From: an uncultured Prevotellaceae bacterium | GTDB taxonomy: Bacteria > Bacteroidota > Bacteroidia > Bacteroidales > Bacteroidaceae | Direction of reading: 5' to 3' | Length of the DNA: 64,000 nt | Assembly: GCA_946402905.1 (NCBI GenBank) | Contig: CAMIYC010000001.1 | Span: 62,001 to 126,000, forward strand | Shown: positions 17,166 to 25,963 of the stretch, piece by piece | Numbering within the stretch: the first letter of the stretch is position 1 | How the letters are laid out: each line of letters starts with the position of its first letter | Program-made: the position numbers and the translations under genes | Notes under the pieces: model-generated | The model's input: the letters and a program-made list of their open reading frames with translations, nothing else | Told to the model about the DNA's origin: nothing | Databases searched by the model: none

Positions 17166-19154
17166 ATGAACATCAGAAAAAAACTTAAAGACAGCTACCA
17201 TGCCCTATGCATGCTGGCCTTGATGACCACTTGCATCCAGGTCACCCCGGCAGGTGCTCAGCAGACTGTATCCACCACCTGCAATGACGACGGCACCGTG
17301 ACGTTCCGCTACCAGAACGATAAGGCCAAGGAGGTGATGGTCGACGTGCAGTTCGCGGGAAGGAAACCCATGACGCGTGACAGTTCCGGTCTTTGGACAG
17401 TCACCCTGGGCCCTGTAGCCCCCGACATGTATCCTTATTGTTTCGTCGTGGATGGCGTGAGTGTGATGGATCCACAAAACGACCAATACTTTCCCAACGA
17501 AGGCTTCAAGAACAGTCTGCTGGAGGTGAAGTCTTCCGGCAAGCCGCTGGCCCATGATGTGCGAGATGTAGCGCATGGCCGCATTGAGTACATCCATTAT
17601 TATTCGAAAAGCCTGGGTGCCACCAATCACGCCGTGGTGTATCTGCCGCCCAACTATATGATGAATTACGAGAAGAAATACCCGGTGTTTTACCTTATTA
17701 GCGGCACCACCGACACAGAGGAGGTATATTATAAGGTGGGGCGGGTGAACTATATCCTTGACAACCTGCTGGCCGAGAAAGCCGCCAAGGAGATGATCGT
17801 GGTCATGCCCTACGGCAACCCCACCAAACTGCTGACCGCCCCTCTGAAAGGTGACGGCATGCCCCAGACGCGGTTTGGTAACGACCCCTTCAGCAATGAT
17901 CTTATCAATGACCTGATGCCATACATCGAGAAGAACTACCGCACGATTGCCAACCGTGACCACCGTGCTATCGGCGGGTTCTCGCGTGGCGGCAACCAGG
18001 CCCTCTACAACGGTCTGAGCCACCTCGACCTCTTCAGCTACCTATGCTCGTACAGCTCATTCACCTCTACCGACATCCCCCAGGTCTACGACCAGGCCGA
18101 CGACACCAACAAGAAAATACACCTCTTCTGGCTGGGTGTGGGCACCGACGATTTCCTGTATGGCAACGCCCGCGATTATATGGAGTTTCTCGACAAGAAA
18201 GGCATCCGTTCGGTCAAGGAGTTCACCAACGACAAGTACGGTCACACTTGGATGAACGCGAAGTATTTTCTCTCCAAGACACTGCCTTTGCTATTCAACA
18301 AGAAAGCTTCGGAGGAAGCGATGAAAAAAGGCACACCGGCCCCTGCCGCCACAGGCAAGGAGCAACAGTTCACCCCTGGTGTGATGGCACGTCTCTTCCC
18401 CCGCCCCATCATCTCTCCCGAGTACAGTGCCGAGTGTATCACCTTCCGCTTCAAGGCGCCTGATGCCAGACAGGTGGAGCTGGTGTGCGACATACTGCCC
18501 CAACCTCTCGCTATGGAGAAGGACACCACCGGGGTGTGGAGTGTAGAACTGAAAGAGTATCTCTACGACCCCTTCAGATATTGTTTCGTGGTCGACGGCA
18601 CACGGGTGGCCGATCCGAGCAACATGTATCTCTCGCCTGACAAAGGTTTCAAATACAGTGTGGCCAACAACCCTGCTTCACCATTCAATTTTGCCGCTCA
18701 GGGCGATATTGAGCACGGCCGCGTCAGCTATGACCTGGAACGTCAGGAAGCCTGGTACACATCTCCCATGTCGTCAAAGCCACAGATACCTGCATTCATC
18801 CGTCTGGTGCCAGGTGCCAACGACACGATGGAGAGTTGGTTTAAGATAGGAGGAGCCGACGCCATCGTCGACAAACTGATTGCCGACGGCAAGGCCAACC
18901 CCTGTGTGATGACCACCAGCAACATGGAATTCATGCAACAGGGCGGCGGCATGCCCGCTTTCCCAGGATTCAAGGTGCATGTGCTCAATGCTGATGACTA
19001 TCCTTCCTGGGCGCACCGTCGCAGAGCACTCATCCGTCTGCTTCATGAGATCAAAAAGATGCCGGCTCCGGAGTTTCCTAATTTCGGAGGCGGAGGCGGC
19101 TTCGGCGGGGGAGGCTTCGGCGGAGGAGGCTTCGGCGGAGGCGGAGGCTTCTGA
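17166..19154 (+). CDS. Two-module CE1-like esterase (feruloyl or acetyl esterase type) with degenerate second module and glycine-rich tail
   Basis: 662 residues with a signal peptide ending near PAGAQ (about residue 32). Module 1 has an immunoglobulin-like esterase N-domain (residues about 35-125), then an alpha/beta hydrolase domain. The nucleophile motif is GGFSRGG (S273), and the likely histidine is in YGHTW (H360). Module 2 repeats the immunoglobulin-like domain (about 415-510) and the start and end of the hydrolase (HGRVSYDLERQEAWY, WFKIGGADAIVDKL), but the middle with the serine motif is missing. It ends in a tail of FGGGG repeats. CE1 esterases release ferulate or acetate from plant cell-wall polymers. 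It is divergent from GH28, which suggests pectin or arabinoxylan work. Confidence 0.83.
   Translation: MNIRKKLKDSYHALCMLALMTTCIQVTPAGAQQTVSTTCNDDGTVTFRYQNDKAKEVMVDVQFAGRKPMTRDSSGLWTVTLGPVAPDMYPYCFVVDGVSVMDPQNDQYFPNEGFKNSLLEVKSSGKPLAHDVRDVAHGRIEYIHYYSKSLGATNHAVVYLPPNYMMNYEKKYPVFYLISGTTDTEEVYYKVGRVNYILDNLLAEKAAKEMIVVMPYGNPTKLLTAPLKGDGMPQTRFGNDPFSNDLINDLMPYIEKNYRTIANRDHRAIGGFSRGGNQALYNGLSHLDLFSYLCSYSSFTSTDIPQVYDQADDTNKKIHLFWLGVGTDDFLYGNARDYMEFLDKKGIRSVKEFTNDKYGHTWMNAKYFLSKTLPLLFNKKASEEAMKKGTPAPAATGKEQQFTPGVMARLFPRPIISPEYSAECITFRFKAPDARQVELVCDILPQPLAMEKDTTGVWSVELKEYLYDPFRYCFVVDGTRVADPSNMYLSPDKGFKYSVANNPASPFNFAAQGDIEHGRVSYDLERQEAWYTSPMSSKPQIPAFIRLVPGANDTMESWFKIGGADAIVDKLIADGKANPCVMTTSNMEFMQQGGGMPAFPGFKVHVLNADDYPSWAHRRRALIRLLHEIKKMPAPEFPNFGGGGGFGGGGFGGGGFGGGGGF
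19083..19151 (+). repeat. 15-base tandem repeat coding the FGGGG tail
   Basis: The last 69 coding bases of the esterase gene are built from near-identical units of about 15 bases (GGCTTCGGCGGAGGA). They encode repeated FGGGG and could vary in number by slippage. Confidence 0.75.
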
Positions 19155-19181
19155 CGCTTCATAAACATATTAATAATAGGA

Positions 19182-19219
19182 ACGGGTTATGGGTGAAACG
19201 AGGATCATCCATAACCCGT
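19182..19219 (+). terminator. Hairpin terminator after the esterase gene
   Basis: An 11-bp perfect stem (ACGGGTTATGG with CCATAACCCGT) with a 16-base loop lies 28 bases after the stop. The T-run is weak (CTGCTTTACTC). Confidence 0.6.
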
Positions 19220-19254
19220 CTGCTTTACTCGTCCTAAAGACAACTGAGGGTCAC

Positions 19255-19282
19255 AACGCGGCACGCCGCGTCCCTACACCTT
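19255..19282 (-). repeat. 28-bp dispersed hairpin repeat, copy 1
   Basis: The minus strand here is identical over 28 bases to 38252-38279 on the plus strand. The core GCGGCGTGCCGC is an inverted repeat. GC-rich palindromes of this look are common intergenic elements. Confidence 0.85.
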
Positions 19283-19337
19283 GGGGCTGAGAAAAAAGAT
19301 AGGATGCATCTCAGAAATGAAAATAAATGGGATTTAT

Positions 19338-19368
19338 TTTGCATTTCCTTCGATTTTCACTATCTTTG
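19338..19368 (+). promoter_or_regulatory. Promoter of the rRNA methyltransferase gene
   Basis: TTTG at 19338-19341, 19 bases, then TATCTTTG at 19361-19368. This is a near-perfect Bacteroidota promoter, 66 bases before the chosen start. Confidence 0.8.
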
Positions 19369-19434
19369 CAAATGAAATGCAATGGGTGAAGATTTTAGCC
19401 ATTGCACATCACGCATTTACTGAATACAAAAGAA

Positions 19435-20967
19435 ATGGAATTTGAACTCATTGCCAAAACATTCATGGGCCTGGAGCCCATTTTGGCTCAAGAACTGACC
19501 CAGTTGGGCGCCAACAACGTGCAAATTGGCCGCAGAATGGTATCATTCACAGGTAATAAAGAATTAATGTATCGCGCCAATTTCCAGTTGCACACAGCGA
19601 TAAAGATCCTTAAGCCCATCTCACATTTCAAGGCAAAGAGCGCCGATGATGTCTACAACGAAGTGAAGAAGACCGACTGGTCTTCCTACCTTGACAACAG
19701 TAAGACTTTCGCCGTAGATGCCGTGGTCTTCTCGGAAGAATTCCGCCACTCCAAGTTTGTTTCATACAAAGTAAAAGATGCCATCGTAGACCAGTTTCGC
19801 GAGAAAACGGGCAACCGCCCCAACATCTCGGTGAGCAATCCCGACCTGCGCCTGCATATCCACATCGCCGAAGACGACTGCACGCTCTGCCTCGACTCCA
19901 GCGGCGAGTCGCTGCACCGCCGCGGATACCGCCAGGAGTCGGTTGAGGCCCCACTCAACGAAGTGCTGGCCGCTGGCATGATCCTGCAAACCGGCTGGAA
20001 AGGTGAGACCGACTTTATCGACCCGATGTGCGGCAGCGGTACCCTGCTCATCGAGGCAGCCTTGATCGCCCGCAACATCTCCCCCGGCGTGTTCCGCAAA
20101 GAATACGCCTTTGAGAAATGGCCTGACTTCGACCAAGACCTCTTCGACGCCATCTACAACGACGACAGTCAGGAGCGTGAGTTCACGCACCACATCTATG
20201 GCTATGACATCGACATGAAATGCGTGGGCAAAGCCCGCCTGAACGTGAAAGCCGCAGGCCTGACCAACGACATCACCATCGAACAGGCCGACTTCAAAGA
20301 CTTCACCCAGCCCCAGGAGAAGAGTATCATGGTGACCAACCCACCCTACGGTGAGCGCATCTCCACCCCCGACCTGCTGGGCACCTACCGTATGATCGGC
20401 GAGAAGCTGAAACACGCATTCACAGGCAACGAAGCCTGGATTCTGAGTTACCGCGAAGAATGCTTCGAACAGATCGGCCTGCGTCCATCCCTCAAAGTGC
20501 CGCTCTATAACGGCTCCCTGGAATGTGAGTTTCGCAAGTATTCCATCTTCGAGGGTAAGCTCAAGACCTTCAGGAGTGAAGGTGGCGTGGTGAAGACCGA
20601 AGAGGAGAAAGCCGCGATGGCCGAGAAGCATCGCTTCAAGAAAAACCGAGAGTTCAAACAACGCCTGGACGAACAAGCAGAGAATGCCGAGAACGACATC
20701 CGCTCCTTCACCTTCCACCATCACAAATTTGAGGAGTTTAAGAAGAAAGAGAAACGTGAGGAGAGAGGACCGGGCAGAGAAGACCGCTATTCCTTCCGTG
20801 GCAAAGACCGCAATGACTTCGGCGACCGCCGCCAGGGGCGCGACCGTGACACTCGTGGTCGCCGTGACGATCGCAGAGACGAGCGTGGCGGCAAGCGATT
20901 TGACCGTTATCAGAAACCAGACCGCAAATTCGGCTCAAAAAACCACCAGCAGTATGAGGACGACTAA
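19435..20967 (+). CDS. rlmL: THUMP-domain 23S rRNA guanine-N2 methyltransferase (RlmL type)
   Basis: 510 residues from MEFELIAKTFMGLEP; an in-frame ATG 33 bases upstream adds a non-conserved lead and was not used. The THUMP domain covers residues about 1-150. The methyltransferase domain has the SAM-binding motif DPMCGSGTLLIEAAL and the catalytic NPPYGER, which is typical of guanine-N2 methylation of 23S rRNA. After residue about 395 comes a tail of roughly 110 residues rich in Arg, Asp, Gly and Lys (RGRDRDT, RGGKRFDRY style), likely a disordered RNA-binding extension. It overlaps the DPP IV gene by 14 bases, so the two are co-transcribed. Confidence 0.87.
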   Translation: MEFELIAKTFMGLEPILAQELTQLGANNVQIGRRMVSFTGNKELMYRANFQLHTAIKILKPISHFKAKSADDVYNEVKKTDWSSYLDNSKTFAVDAVVFSEEFRHSKFVSYKVKDAIVDQFREKTGNRPNISVSNPDLRLHIHIAEDDCTLCLDSSGESLHRRGYRQESVEAPLNEVLAAGMILQTGWKGETDFIDPMCGSGTLLIEAALIARNISPGVFRKEYAFEKWPDFDQDLFDAIYNDDSQEREFTHHIYGYDIDMKCVGKARLNVKAAGLTNDITIEQADFKDFTQPQEKSIMVTNPPYGERISTPDLLGTYRMIGEKLKHAFTGNEAWILSYREECFEQIGLRPSLKVPLYNGSLECEFRKYSIFEGKLKTFRSEGGVVKTEEEKAAMAEKHRFKKNREFKQRLDEQAENAENDIRSFTFHHHKFEEFKKKEKREERGPGREDRYSFRGKDRNDFGDRRQGRDRDTRGRRDDRRDERGGKRFDRYQKPDRKFGSKNHQQYEDD

Positions 20968-23134
20968 ACTTCAGGGGCTTATTGCCTTCTTGGCGTTGCT
21001 ACTCACCCTCCCCGTTATGGCACAGAAAAAGCAATTCACGCTGGAAGACCTCAACTTCGGAGGCTCCAACTACCGCAACATGACTCCCAAGTCGGTATAT
21101 TACGCCTGGTGGGGCGATGAATTGGTGAGGACAGACCGTGACCAATGTACACAGATCAACAAAAAGTCGCTCAAGGAGACCGTCCTTTTCACTTTAGAAG
21201 AGGTGAACAAAGCCATCGGCGATGAGCAAGCCGCAATCACCAGACTTGACTACGCCCAGTTCCCCTACCCCGAGTCGACACTGGCGCTGTTGTCCAACAG
21301 CGACCAGCACCTACTCTACGACTGGGCGAAAGGCGAAGTCGTATTCAGGCAGCAAGGAGGATTCGGCGATTTCGACTGGAGTCCTTCTTCCAGAGCCTCC
21401 GCTTCTGTACGCGACCACCAGTTGTATGTCGTCGACAGCAATGGCCAAGAGCGGCAGGTCAGCACCGACGGCAGCAGGGAGATCGTCTACGGACAAAGTG
21501 TGCACCGCGATGAGTTTGGCATCTACAAAGGAACTTTCTGGAGTCCCGATGGCCAGTCGCTGGCTTTCTACCGTATGGACCAGAGCATGGTGACCGACTA
21601 TCCACAGGTGAACATCAGCACGCGCATCGCCACCGAAGAGCCCGACAAATATCCCATGGCTGGAGAGACGAGCCACCGGGTGACCGTCGGTGTATACGAC
21701 ATGGTCTCCGGCAAGACCATATACCTTCAGGCCGGCGATCCCACCGACCGATATTTCACCAATATCCAGTGGAGCCCCGACTCCAAGACCATCTACATCT
21801 TTGAACTCAACCGCGACCAGACCGATATCGAACTGGTGAGCTATGATGCCAAGACCGGGCAGCGTATCGCCACACTCTACCGGGAGCACAACGACAAATA
21901 TGCCGAACCGCTCACCCCTATCACTTTCCTGCCCTGGGACCACTCCAAGTTTATTTTGCAAAGCCAGAAAGACGGCTACAACCACCTCTACCTGATGAAC
22001 ACCCGCGGCGAACAACTACGTCAGCTGACCAAGGGAGAGTGGGTGGTGATCGACCTTGTGGGGTTCAATACCTCACGCAAGAGTGCCGTCATCCTGTCGA
22101 CAGAGGCCAGCCACATACAAAACAACCTCTACGAGGTGAACCTCTCCAACGGGCGTCGCACGCTGCTTGACAACGGTGCCGGCGTACACGGCAACGTGTG
22201 GGAAGAAAGCGGACACCACGACTTGATCCTCTCCCGCTCCGGGGCGTTCATCTACGACAACTTCTCCACCCCCGACATTCCCAGGCAAGTCAACCTCATC
22301 GATATTGCCAAAAGGGTGAACAAGACGCTGTTTGTGGCTGACGATCCCTGGCGTGGATACGACGTGCCCGAATACAGCTGCGGCACCATCAAGGCAGCCG
22401 ACGGCACCACCGACCTCTACTACCGCATGGTGAAACCAGTAGGCTTCGACCCCGCCAAGCGCTACCCCACCGTCATCTACGTCTACGGAGGTCCTCATGC
22501 GCGCAACGTCGAAGCATCATGGCACTACATGTCGCGTGGCTGGGAGACCTATATGGCCCAGAAAGGCTACTTGCTGTTCATCCTCGACAACCGTGGCAGC
22601 AAAGACCGCGGCCTGGCCTTTGAACAAGCCACTTTCAGGCAGCTGGGCCAGATTGAGATGGCCGACCAGATGAAAGGCGTGGAGTATCTAAAGTCGCTGC
22701 CATACGTAGACCAAGACCGCATCGGTGTACATGGCTGGAGCTTCGGCGGATATATGACCATCACCCTGATGACCCACCATCCAGAGATCTTCAAGGTGGG
22801 CGTTGCCGGCGGCCCGGTGATCGACTGGAAGTGGTATGAGGTGATGTACGGCGAGCGCTACATGGACACCCCGCAAACCAACCCGGACGGATACGAGAAG
22901 ACCTCGCTGCTCAACCAAGCAGCCAACCTGAAGGGCAAGTTGCAGATCATCCAGGGTCTGAACGACAAGACCGTGGTGCCCCAGCACTGCCTCTCGTTTA
23001 TCAATGCCTGCATAGAAGCCGGCACCCAGCCCGACTTCTTCGTCTATCCTGGCGAACCGCACAACATGCGCGGTCATAAGAGTACCCATCTGCATGAGCG
23101 CATCACCCAGTACTTCGAGGATTACTTGAAGTAA
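20954..23134 (+). CDS. dpp4: Dipeptidyl peptidase IV (S9 family), exported
   Basis: 726 residues from MRTTKLQG, close to the length of known bacterial DPP IV. The signal peptide ends at VMAQ (residue about 23). The start lies inside the end of the rlmL gene (14-base overlap), which rules out the long upstream extension in this frame. A beta-propeller N-terminal part precedes the hydrolase domain. The catalytic triad reads GWSFGG (S596), NDKTV (D671) and EPHNM (H703). The enzyme removes X-Pro or X-Ala dipeptides from peptide N-termini in the periplasm and serves peptide nutrition. Confidence 0.92.
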   Translation: MRTTKLQGLIAFLALLLTLPVMAQKKQFTLEDLNFGGSNYRNMTPKSVYYAWWGDELVRTDRDQCTQINKKSLKETVLFTLEEVNKAIGDEQAAITRLDYAQFPYPESTLALLSNSDQHLLYDWAKGEVVFRQQGGFGDFDWSPSSRASASVRDHQLYVVDSNGQERQVSTDGSREIVYGQSVHRDEFGIYKGTFWSPDGQSLAFYRMDQSMVTDYPQVNISTRIATEEPDKYPMAGETSHRVTVGVYDMVSGKTIYLQAGDPTDRYFTNIQWSPDSKTIYIFELNRDQTDIELVSYDAKTGQRIATLYREHNDKYAEPLTPITFLPWDHSKFILQSQKDGYNHLYLMNTRGEQLRQLTKGEWVVIDLVGFNTSRKSAVILSTEASHIQNNLYEVNLSNGRRTLLDNGAGVHGNVWEESGHHDLILSRSGAFIYDNFSTPDIPRQVNLIDIAKRVNKTLFVADDPWRGYDVPEYSCGTIKAADGTTDLYYRMVKPVGFDPAKRYPTVIYVYGGPHARNVEASWHYMSRGWETYMAQKGYLLFILDNRGSKDRGLAFEQATFRQLGQIEMADQMKGVEYLKSLPYVDQDRIGVHGWSFGGYMTITLMTHHPEIFKVGVAGGPVIDWKWYEVMYGERYMDTPQTNPDGYEKTSLLNQAANLKGKLQIIQGLNDKTVVPQHCLSFINACIEAGTQPDFFVYPGEPHNMRGHKSTHLHERITQYFEDYLK

Positions 23135-23213
23135 ATACAAATAAACTTTAAAAAATAAAAGGATTAAAATATCCAACTAAAGTAATACTTTAACGATAGA
23201 AATCAACAATAAC

Positions 23214-24482
23214 ATGAACATACTATTATTGGGAAGCGGCGGCCGAGAGCACGCCTTGGCATGGAAGATAGCCCAGAGTGAGAAAGTGGATCATCTGTAC
23301 ATAGCCCCCGGCAATGCCGGCACCTCAGCTGTAGGCGAAAATGTGCCGATCAAAGCCGACGACTTCGACGCTTTGAAAGACTTTGCGGCGACCCATCAGA
23401 TAGACATGGTGGTGGTAGGTCCGGAGGATCCGCTGGTAAAAGGCATCTATGATGCTTTCGGAGCCGACGAGCGCACCCGCCAGATTCCCGTCATCGGTCC
23501 GTCAGCTCAGGGGGCGATGCTGGAGGGCAGCAAAGACTTTGCCAAGGGTTTCATGCTGCGTCACCACATACCGACAGCCCGCTACCGCACTTTCGACGGC
23601 AACACCATCGACGAAGGGATGGCGTTTCTCGAGACACTCCAGCCTCCCTATGTGCTGAAGGCCGACGGTCTGTGCGCCGGCAAAGGTGTCTTGATCCTGC
23701 CCACGCTGGATGAAGCGAGGAAAGAACTGCGCGAGATGCTGGGCGGCATGTTCGGCAATGCCTCAGCACAGGTGGTCATCGAAGAGTTTCTCAGCGGCAT
23801 CGAGTGCTCCGTGTTTGTACTGACCGACGGCCGTCACTACAAGATACTGCCCGAGGCCAAGGACTACAAGCGTATCGGCGAGCACGACACCGGCCTGAAC
23901 ACCGGCGGCATGGGCAGTGTGAGCCCTGTGCCTTTTGCCACGAAGGAATGGATGCAGAAAGTGGAAGACCGCATCGTGCGCCCCACGGTAGAGGGTCTGG
24001 CTGCCGAAGGTATCGACTACAAGGGATTCATCTTCTTCGGCTTGATCAACGTCGGCGGCGACCCGATGGTGATAGAATACAACTGCCGCATGGGCGACCC
24101 TGAGACGGAGAGTGTGATGCTCCGTCTGAAGAGTGACATCGTAGACCTCTTCGAAGGTGTGGCCTGCGGAGACCTTGACCGTCGCAGGATAGAATTCGAC
24201 GACCGTGCCGCCGTGTGCGTGATGCTGGTGAGCGGCGGCTATCCCCAGTCGTACAAGAAAGGGTATCCCATCAGCGGCATCGAGTCGGTGGAAGGCTCTA
24301 TCGTATTCCACAGCGGCACTGCTTTGAAAGACGGTGCCATCGTGACCAATGGCGGCCGTGTGATTGCAGTGAGCAGCTATGGTGCTGACAAGGAAGAGGC
24401 TCTGAAGAAGAGTTTCGAGGAGGCACAGAAGATCCAGTTCACCGGCAAATATTTCCGCAGCGACATCGGCAGCGACTTGTAA
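23214..24482 (+). CDS. purD: Phosphoribosylamine-glycine ligase (GARS)
   Basis: 422 residues, normal length. It joins glycine to phosphoribosylamine with ATP, the second step of purine synthesis. The N-terminus [19 protein letters not shown], the ATP-grasp core ([26 protein letters not shown]) and the metal-binding [12 protein letters not shown] are all present. The next gene starts at the base after its stop. A membrane protein gene and a YqaA-type gene follow, with no evident functional link. There are 79 bases before it with no clear promoter. Confidence 0.96.
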   Translation: MNILLLGSGGREHALAWKIAQSEKVDHLYIAPGNAGTSAVGENVPIKADDFDALKDFAATHQIDMVVVGPEDPLVKGIYDAFGADERTRQIPVIGPSAQGAMLEGSKDFAKGFMLRHHIPTARYRTFDGNTIDEGMAFLETLQPPYVLKADGLCAGKGVLILPTLDEARKELREMLGGMFGNASAQVVIEEFLSGIECSVFVLTDGRHYKILPEAKDYKRIGEHDTGLNTGGMGSVSPVPFATKEWMQKVEDRIVRPTVEGLAAEGIDYKGFIFFGLINVGGDPMVIEYNCRMGDPETESVMLRLKSDIVDLFEGVACGDLDRRRIEFDDRAAVCVMLVSGGYPQSYKKGYPISGIESVEGSIVFHSGTALKDGAIVTNGGRVIAVSSYGADKEEALKKSFEEAQKIQFTGKYFRSDIGSDL

Positions 24483-25466
24483 ATGGCATTCAAGAGACTA
24501 CAGAACATTGTGGCGGAAAGCAGGCTGATGCTGCCTTTTGCCGCATTAGTGACCATTGGCGCATGTTATATGTACGGTCTGGTGGCCGATATGCTGTGGA
24601 TGCAGATGATCTGCCTCATACTGTCTACCTACCTGCTCTTCGAACTCAACCGCACCAATGAGTTGCTGCGGGTGCGCAGCCAGATGGTCTCGTCTATGTT
24701 TCTCCTGTTGTTCAGCGCCACGGTTTTCCTATTTCCCGACCTGCGCTCCGAGATACTGGAGCTATGCGCCATCGCGTTCTACATCATGCTCTTTCACTGC
24801 TATCAGCAGCGCAAATCATCAGGGTGGGTGTTTTACGGCTTTTTCTGTCTGGGACTTGCCAGCATGGTCTTCGTCCAGGTGCTCTATTATGTGCCGCTGC
24901 TTTGGATACTGATGCTTCACAACCTGCGGGCACTGAACCTGAAGACCTTCTTCGCCTCCCTCCTGGGCATCGTCACGCCCTATTGGTTTGTCGCCGTCTA
25001 CTACCTGTACATGGGAGAATACCATTTCTTCATCGACCACTTCAGCGAATTGGGCGCTTTCCGCCCACTATGGGACTACGCCGATGTGACCGAACAGCAA
25101 TACGTCTCATTCGGCTGGACGGTCTTCCTTGCGCTCATAGGTATCATCCACTATCTGAACCAGGGCTATCATGATAAGACCCGCACCCGTATGCTCTATG
25201 GTGTGCTCATGGTGGTCGACGTGCTGACAGTGGCCTTTCTGGTGCTTCAGCCGCAGCATTATGCGCAGCTGATGCCCCTCATCCTGGTCAACACCGCTCC
25301 ACTGGCAGCACATTACATGACACTGACTCACTCGTGGCTGACCAATCTCTCATTCTTTCTCATCATCATCATCACTCTTGTTGTCACAGCTTATCATATA
25401 TGGATGCCCTCATCGAATTTCTTGTCAGCTATGGTTATCTCGGCATGTTCATATCTGCCGTTATAG
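24483..25466 (+). CDS. Multi-pass membrane protein of unknown function
   Basis: 327 residues with about nine hydrophobic segments spread along its length (for example LPFAALVTIGACYMYGLV near the start and NLSFFLIIIITLVVT near the end). I recognise no catalytic motif. It resembles in size and layout the DUF6427-type membrane proteins of Bacteroidota, but that is from memory and not proved. It starts at the base directly after the purD stop, and its last 67 bases overlap the next gene, so all three are translated from one message. Its link to purD may be only positional. Confidence 0.7.
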   Translation: MAFKRLQNIVAESRLMLPFAALVTIGACYMYGLVADMLWMQMICLILSTYLLFELNRTNELLRVRSQMVSSMFLLLFSATVFLFPDLRSEILELCAIAFYIMLFHCYQQRKSSGWVFYGFFCLGLASMVFVQVLYYVPLLWILMLHNLRALNLKTFFASLLGIVTPYWFVAVYYLYMGEYHFFIDHFSELGAFRPLWDYADVTEQQYVSFGWTVFLALIGIIHYLNQGYHDKTRTRMLYGVLMVVDVLTVAFLVLQPQHYAQLMPLILVNTAPLAAHYMTLTHSWLTNLSFFLIIIITLVVTAYHIWMPSSNFLSAMVISACSYLPL

Positions 25467-25852
25467 CAGGCAGTTTCCTTCCTTTCAGCAGCGAGGCCGT
25501 CATGATGGGCCTGATTGCGGCCGGCCTTGACCCCGTGCCGCTGCTGGTCTATGCCACGATAGGCAACTGGGCCGGCAGCATGTTCAACTATGGCTTAGGC
25601 CATCTGGGCAAACTGGAATGGATAGAGCGCTACCTGCATGTGAGCAAGGAAAAAATAGACAGGGCCCAGCGATTCATGGGCGACCGTGGAGCCTGGGTGG
25701 GCGTGTTCTCCTTTCTGCCCATTATCGGTACAGCCATCTGCGTTGCCCTCGGCCTGATGCGCTCCAACCTGTTGATCACTTCGGTCAGCGTCTTCATCGG
25801 CAAGTTAGTGAGATACGTGGTCATTGCCTACACTTCGGCCATTGTATTTTGA
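25400..25852 (+). CDS. YqaA/DedA-like small membrane protein
   Basis: 150 residues from MDALIEFLVSYG. The longer frame upstream is a shadow of the preceding gene (it would begin with a His run, LSHHHHHS) and was rejected. The SNARE-associated/DedA core is visible: GYLGMFISAVIAGSFLPFSSEA, then GNWAGSMFNYGLG, RFMGDRGAWVGVFSFLPIIG and a final helix. The YqaA subgroup is short like this. DedA-family proteins are inner-membrane proteins tied to lipid flipping and proton-dependent homeostasis in other bacteria. It overlaps the upstream membrane gene by 67 bases. Confidence 0.85.
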   Translation: MDALIEFLVSYGYLGMFISAVIAGSFLPFSSEAVMMGLIAAGLDPVPLLVYATIGNWAGSMFNYGLGHLGKLEWIERYLHVSKEKIDRAQRFMGDRGAWVGVFSFLPIIGTAICVALGLMRSNLLITSVSVFIGKLVRYVVIAYTSAIVF

Positions 25853-25916
25853 CAAACATTTTTCATGGATTAAATAAAATTAATAGGCATTATTCTTTTA
25901 TGTCGCAAACTTATAG

Positions 25917-25924
25917 TAACTTTG
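25917..25924 (+). promoter_or_regulatory. -7 element of the DUF2723 gene
   Basis: TAACTTTG matches the consensus and lies 40 bases before the ATG at 25964. This rules out the in-frame start at 25922. Confidence 0.6.
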
Positions 25925-25963
25925 CCGCTTAGATTTTGCGATTATATTATAAACAAAATATCG

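Noticed and set aside
20684..20953. Upstream extension of the DPP IV frame
   Set aside because: It reads through the end of the rlmL gene in another frame as Thr/Ala/Ser-rich junk. The proper signal peptide starts at 20954.
25334..25399. N-terminal extension of the YqaA-type protein with a His run
   Set aside because: The His run comes from ATC repeats of the upstream membrane protein read in another frame; the family start is at 25400.
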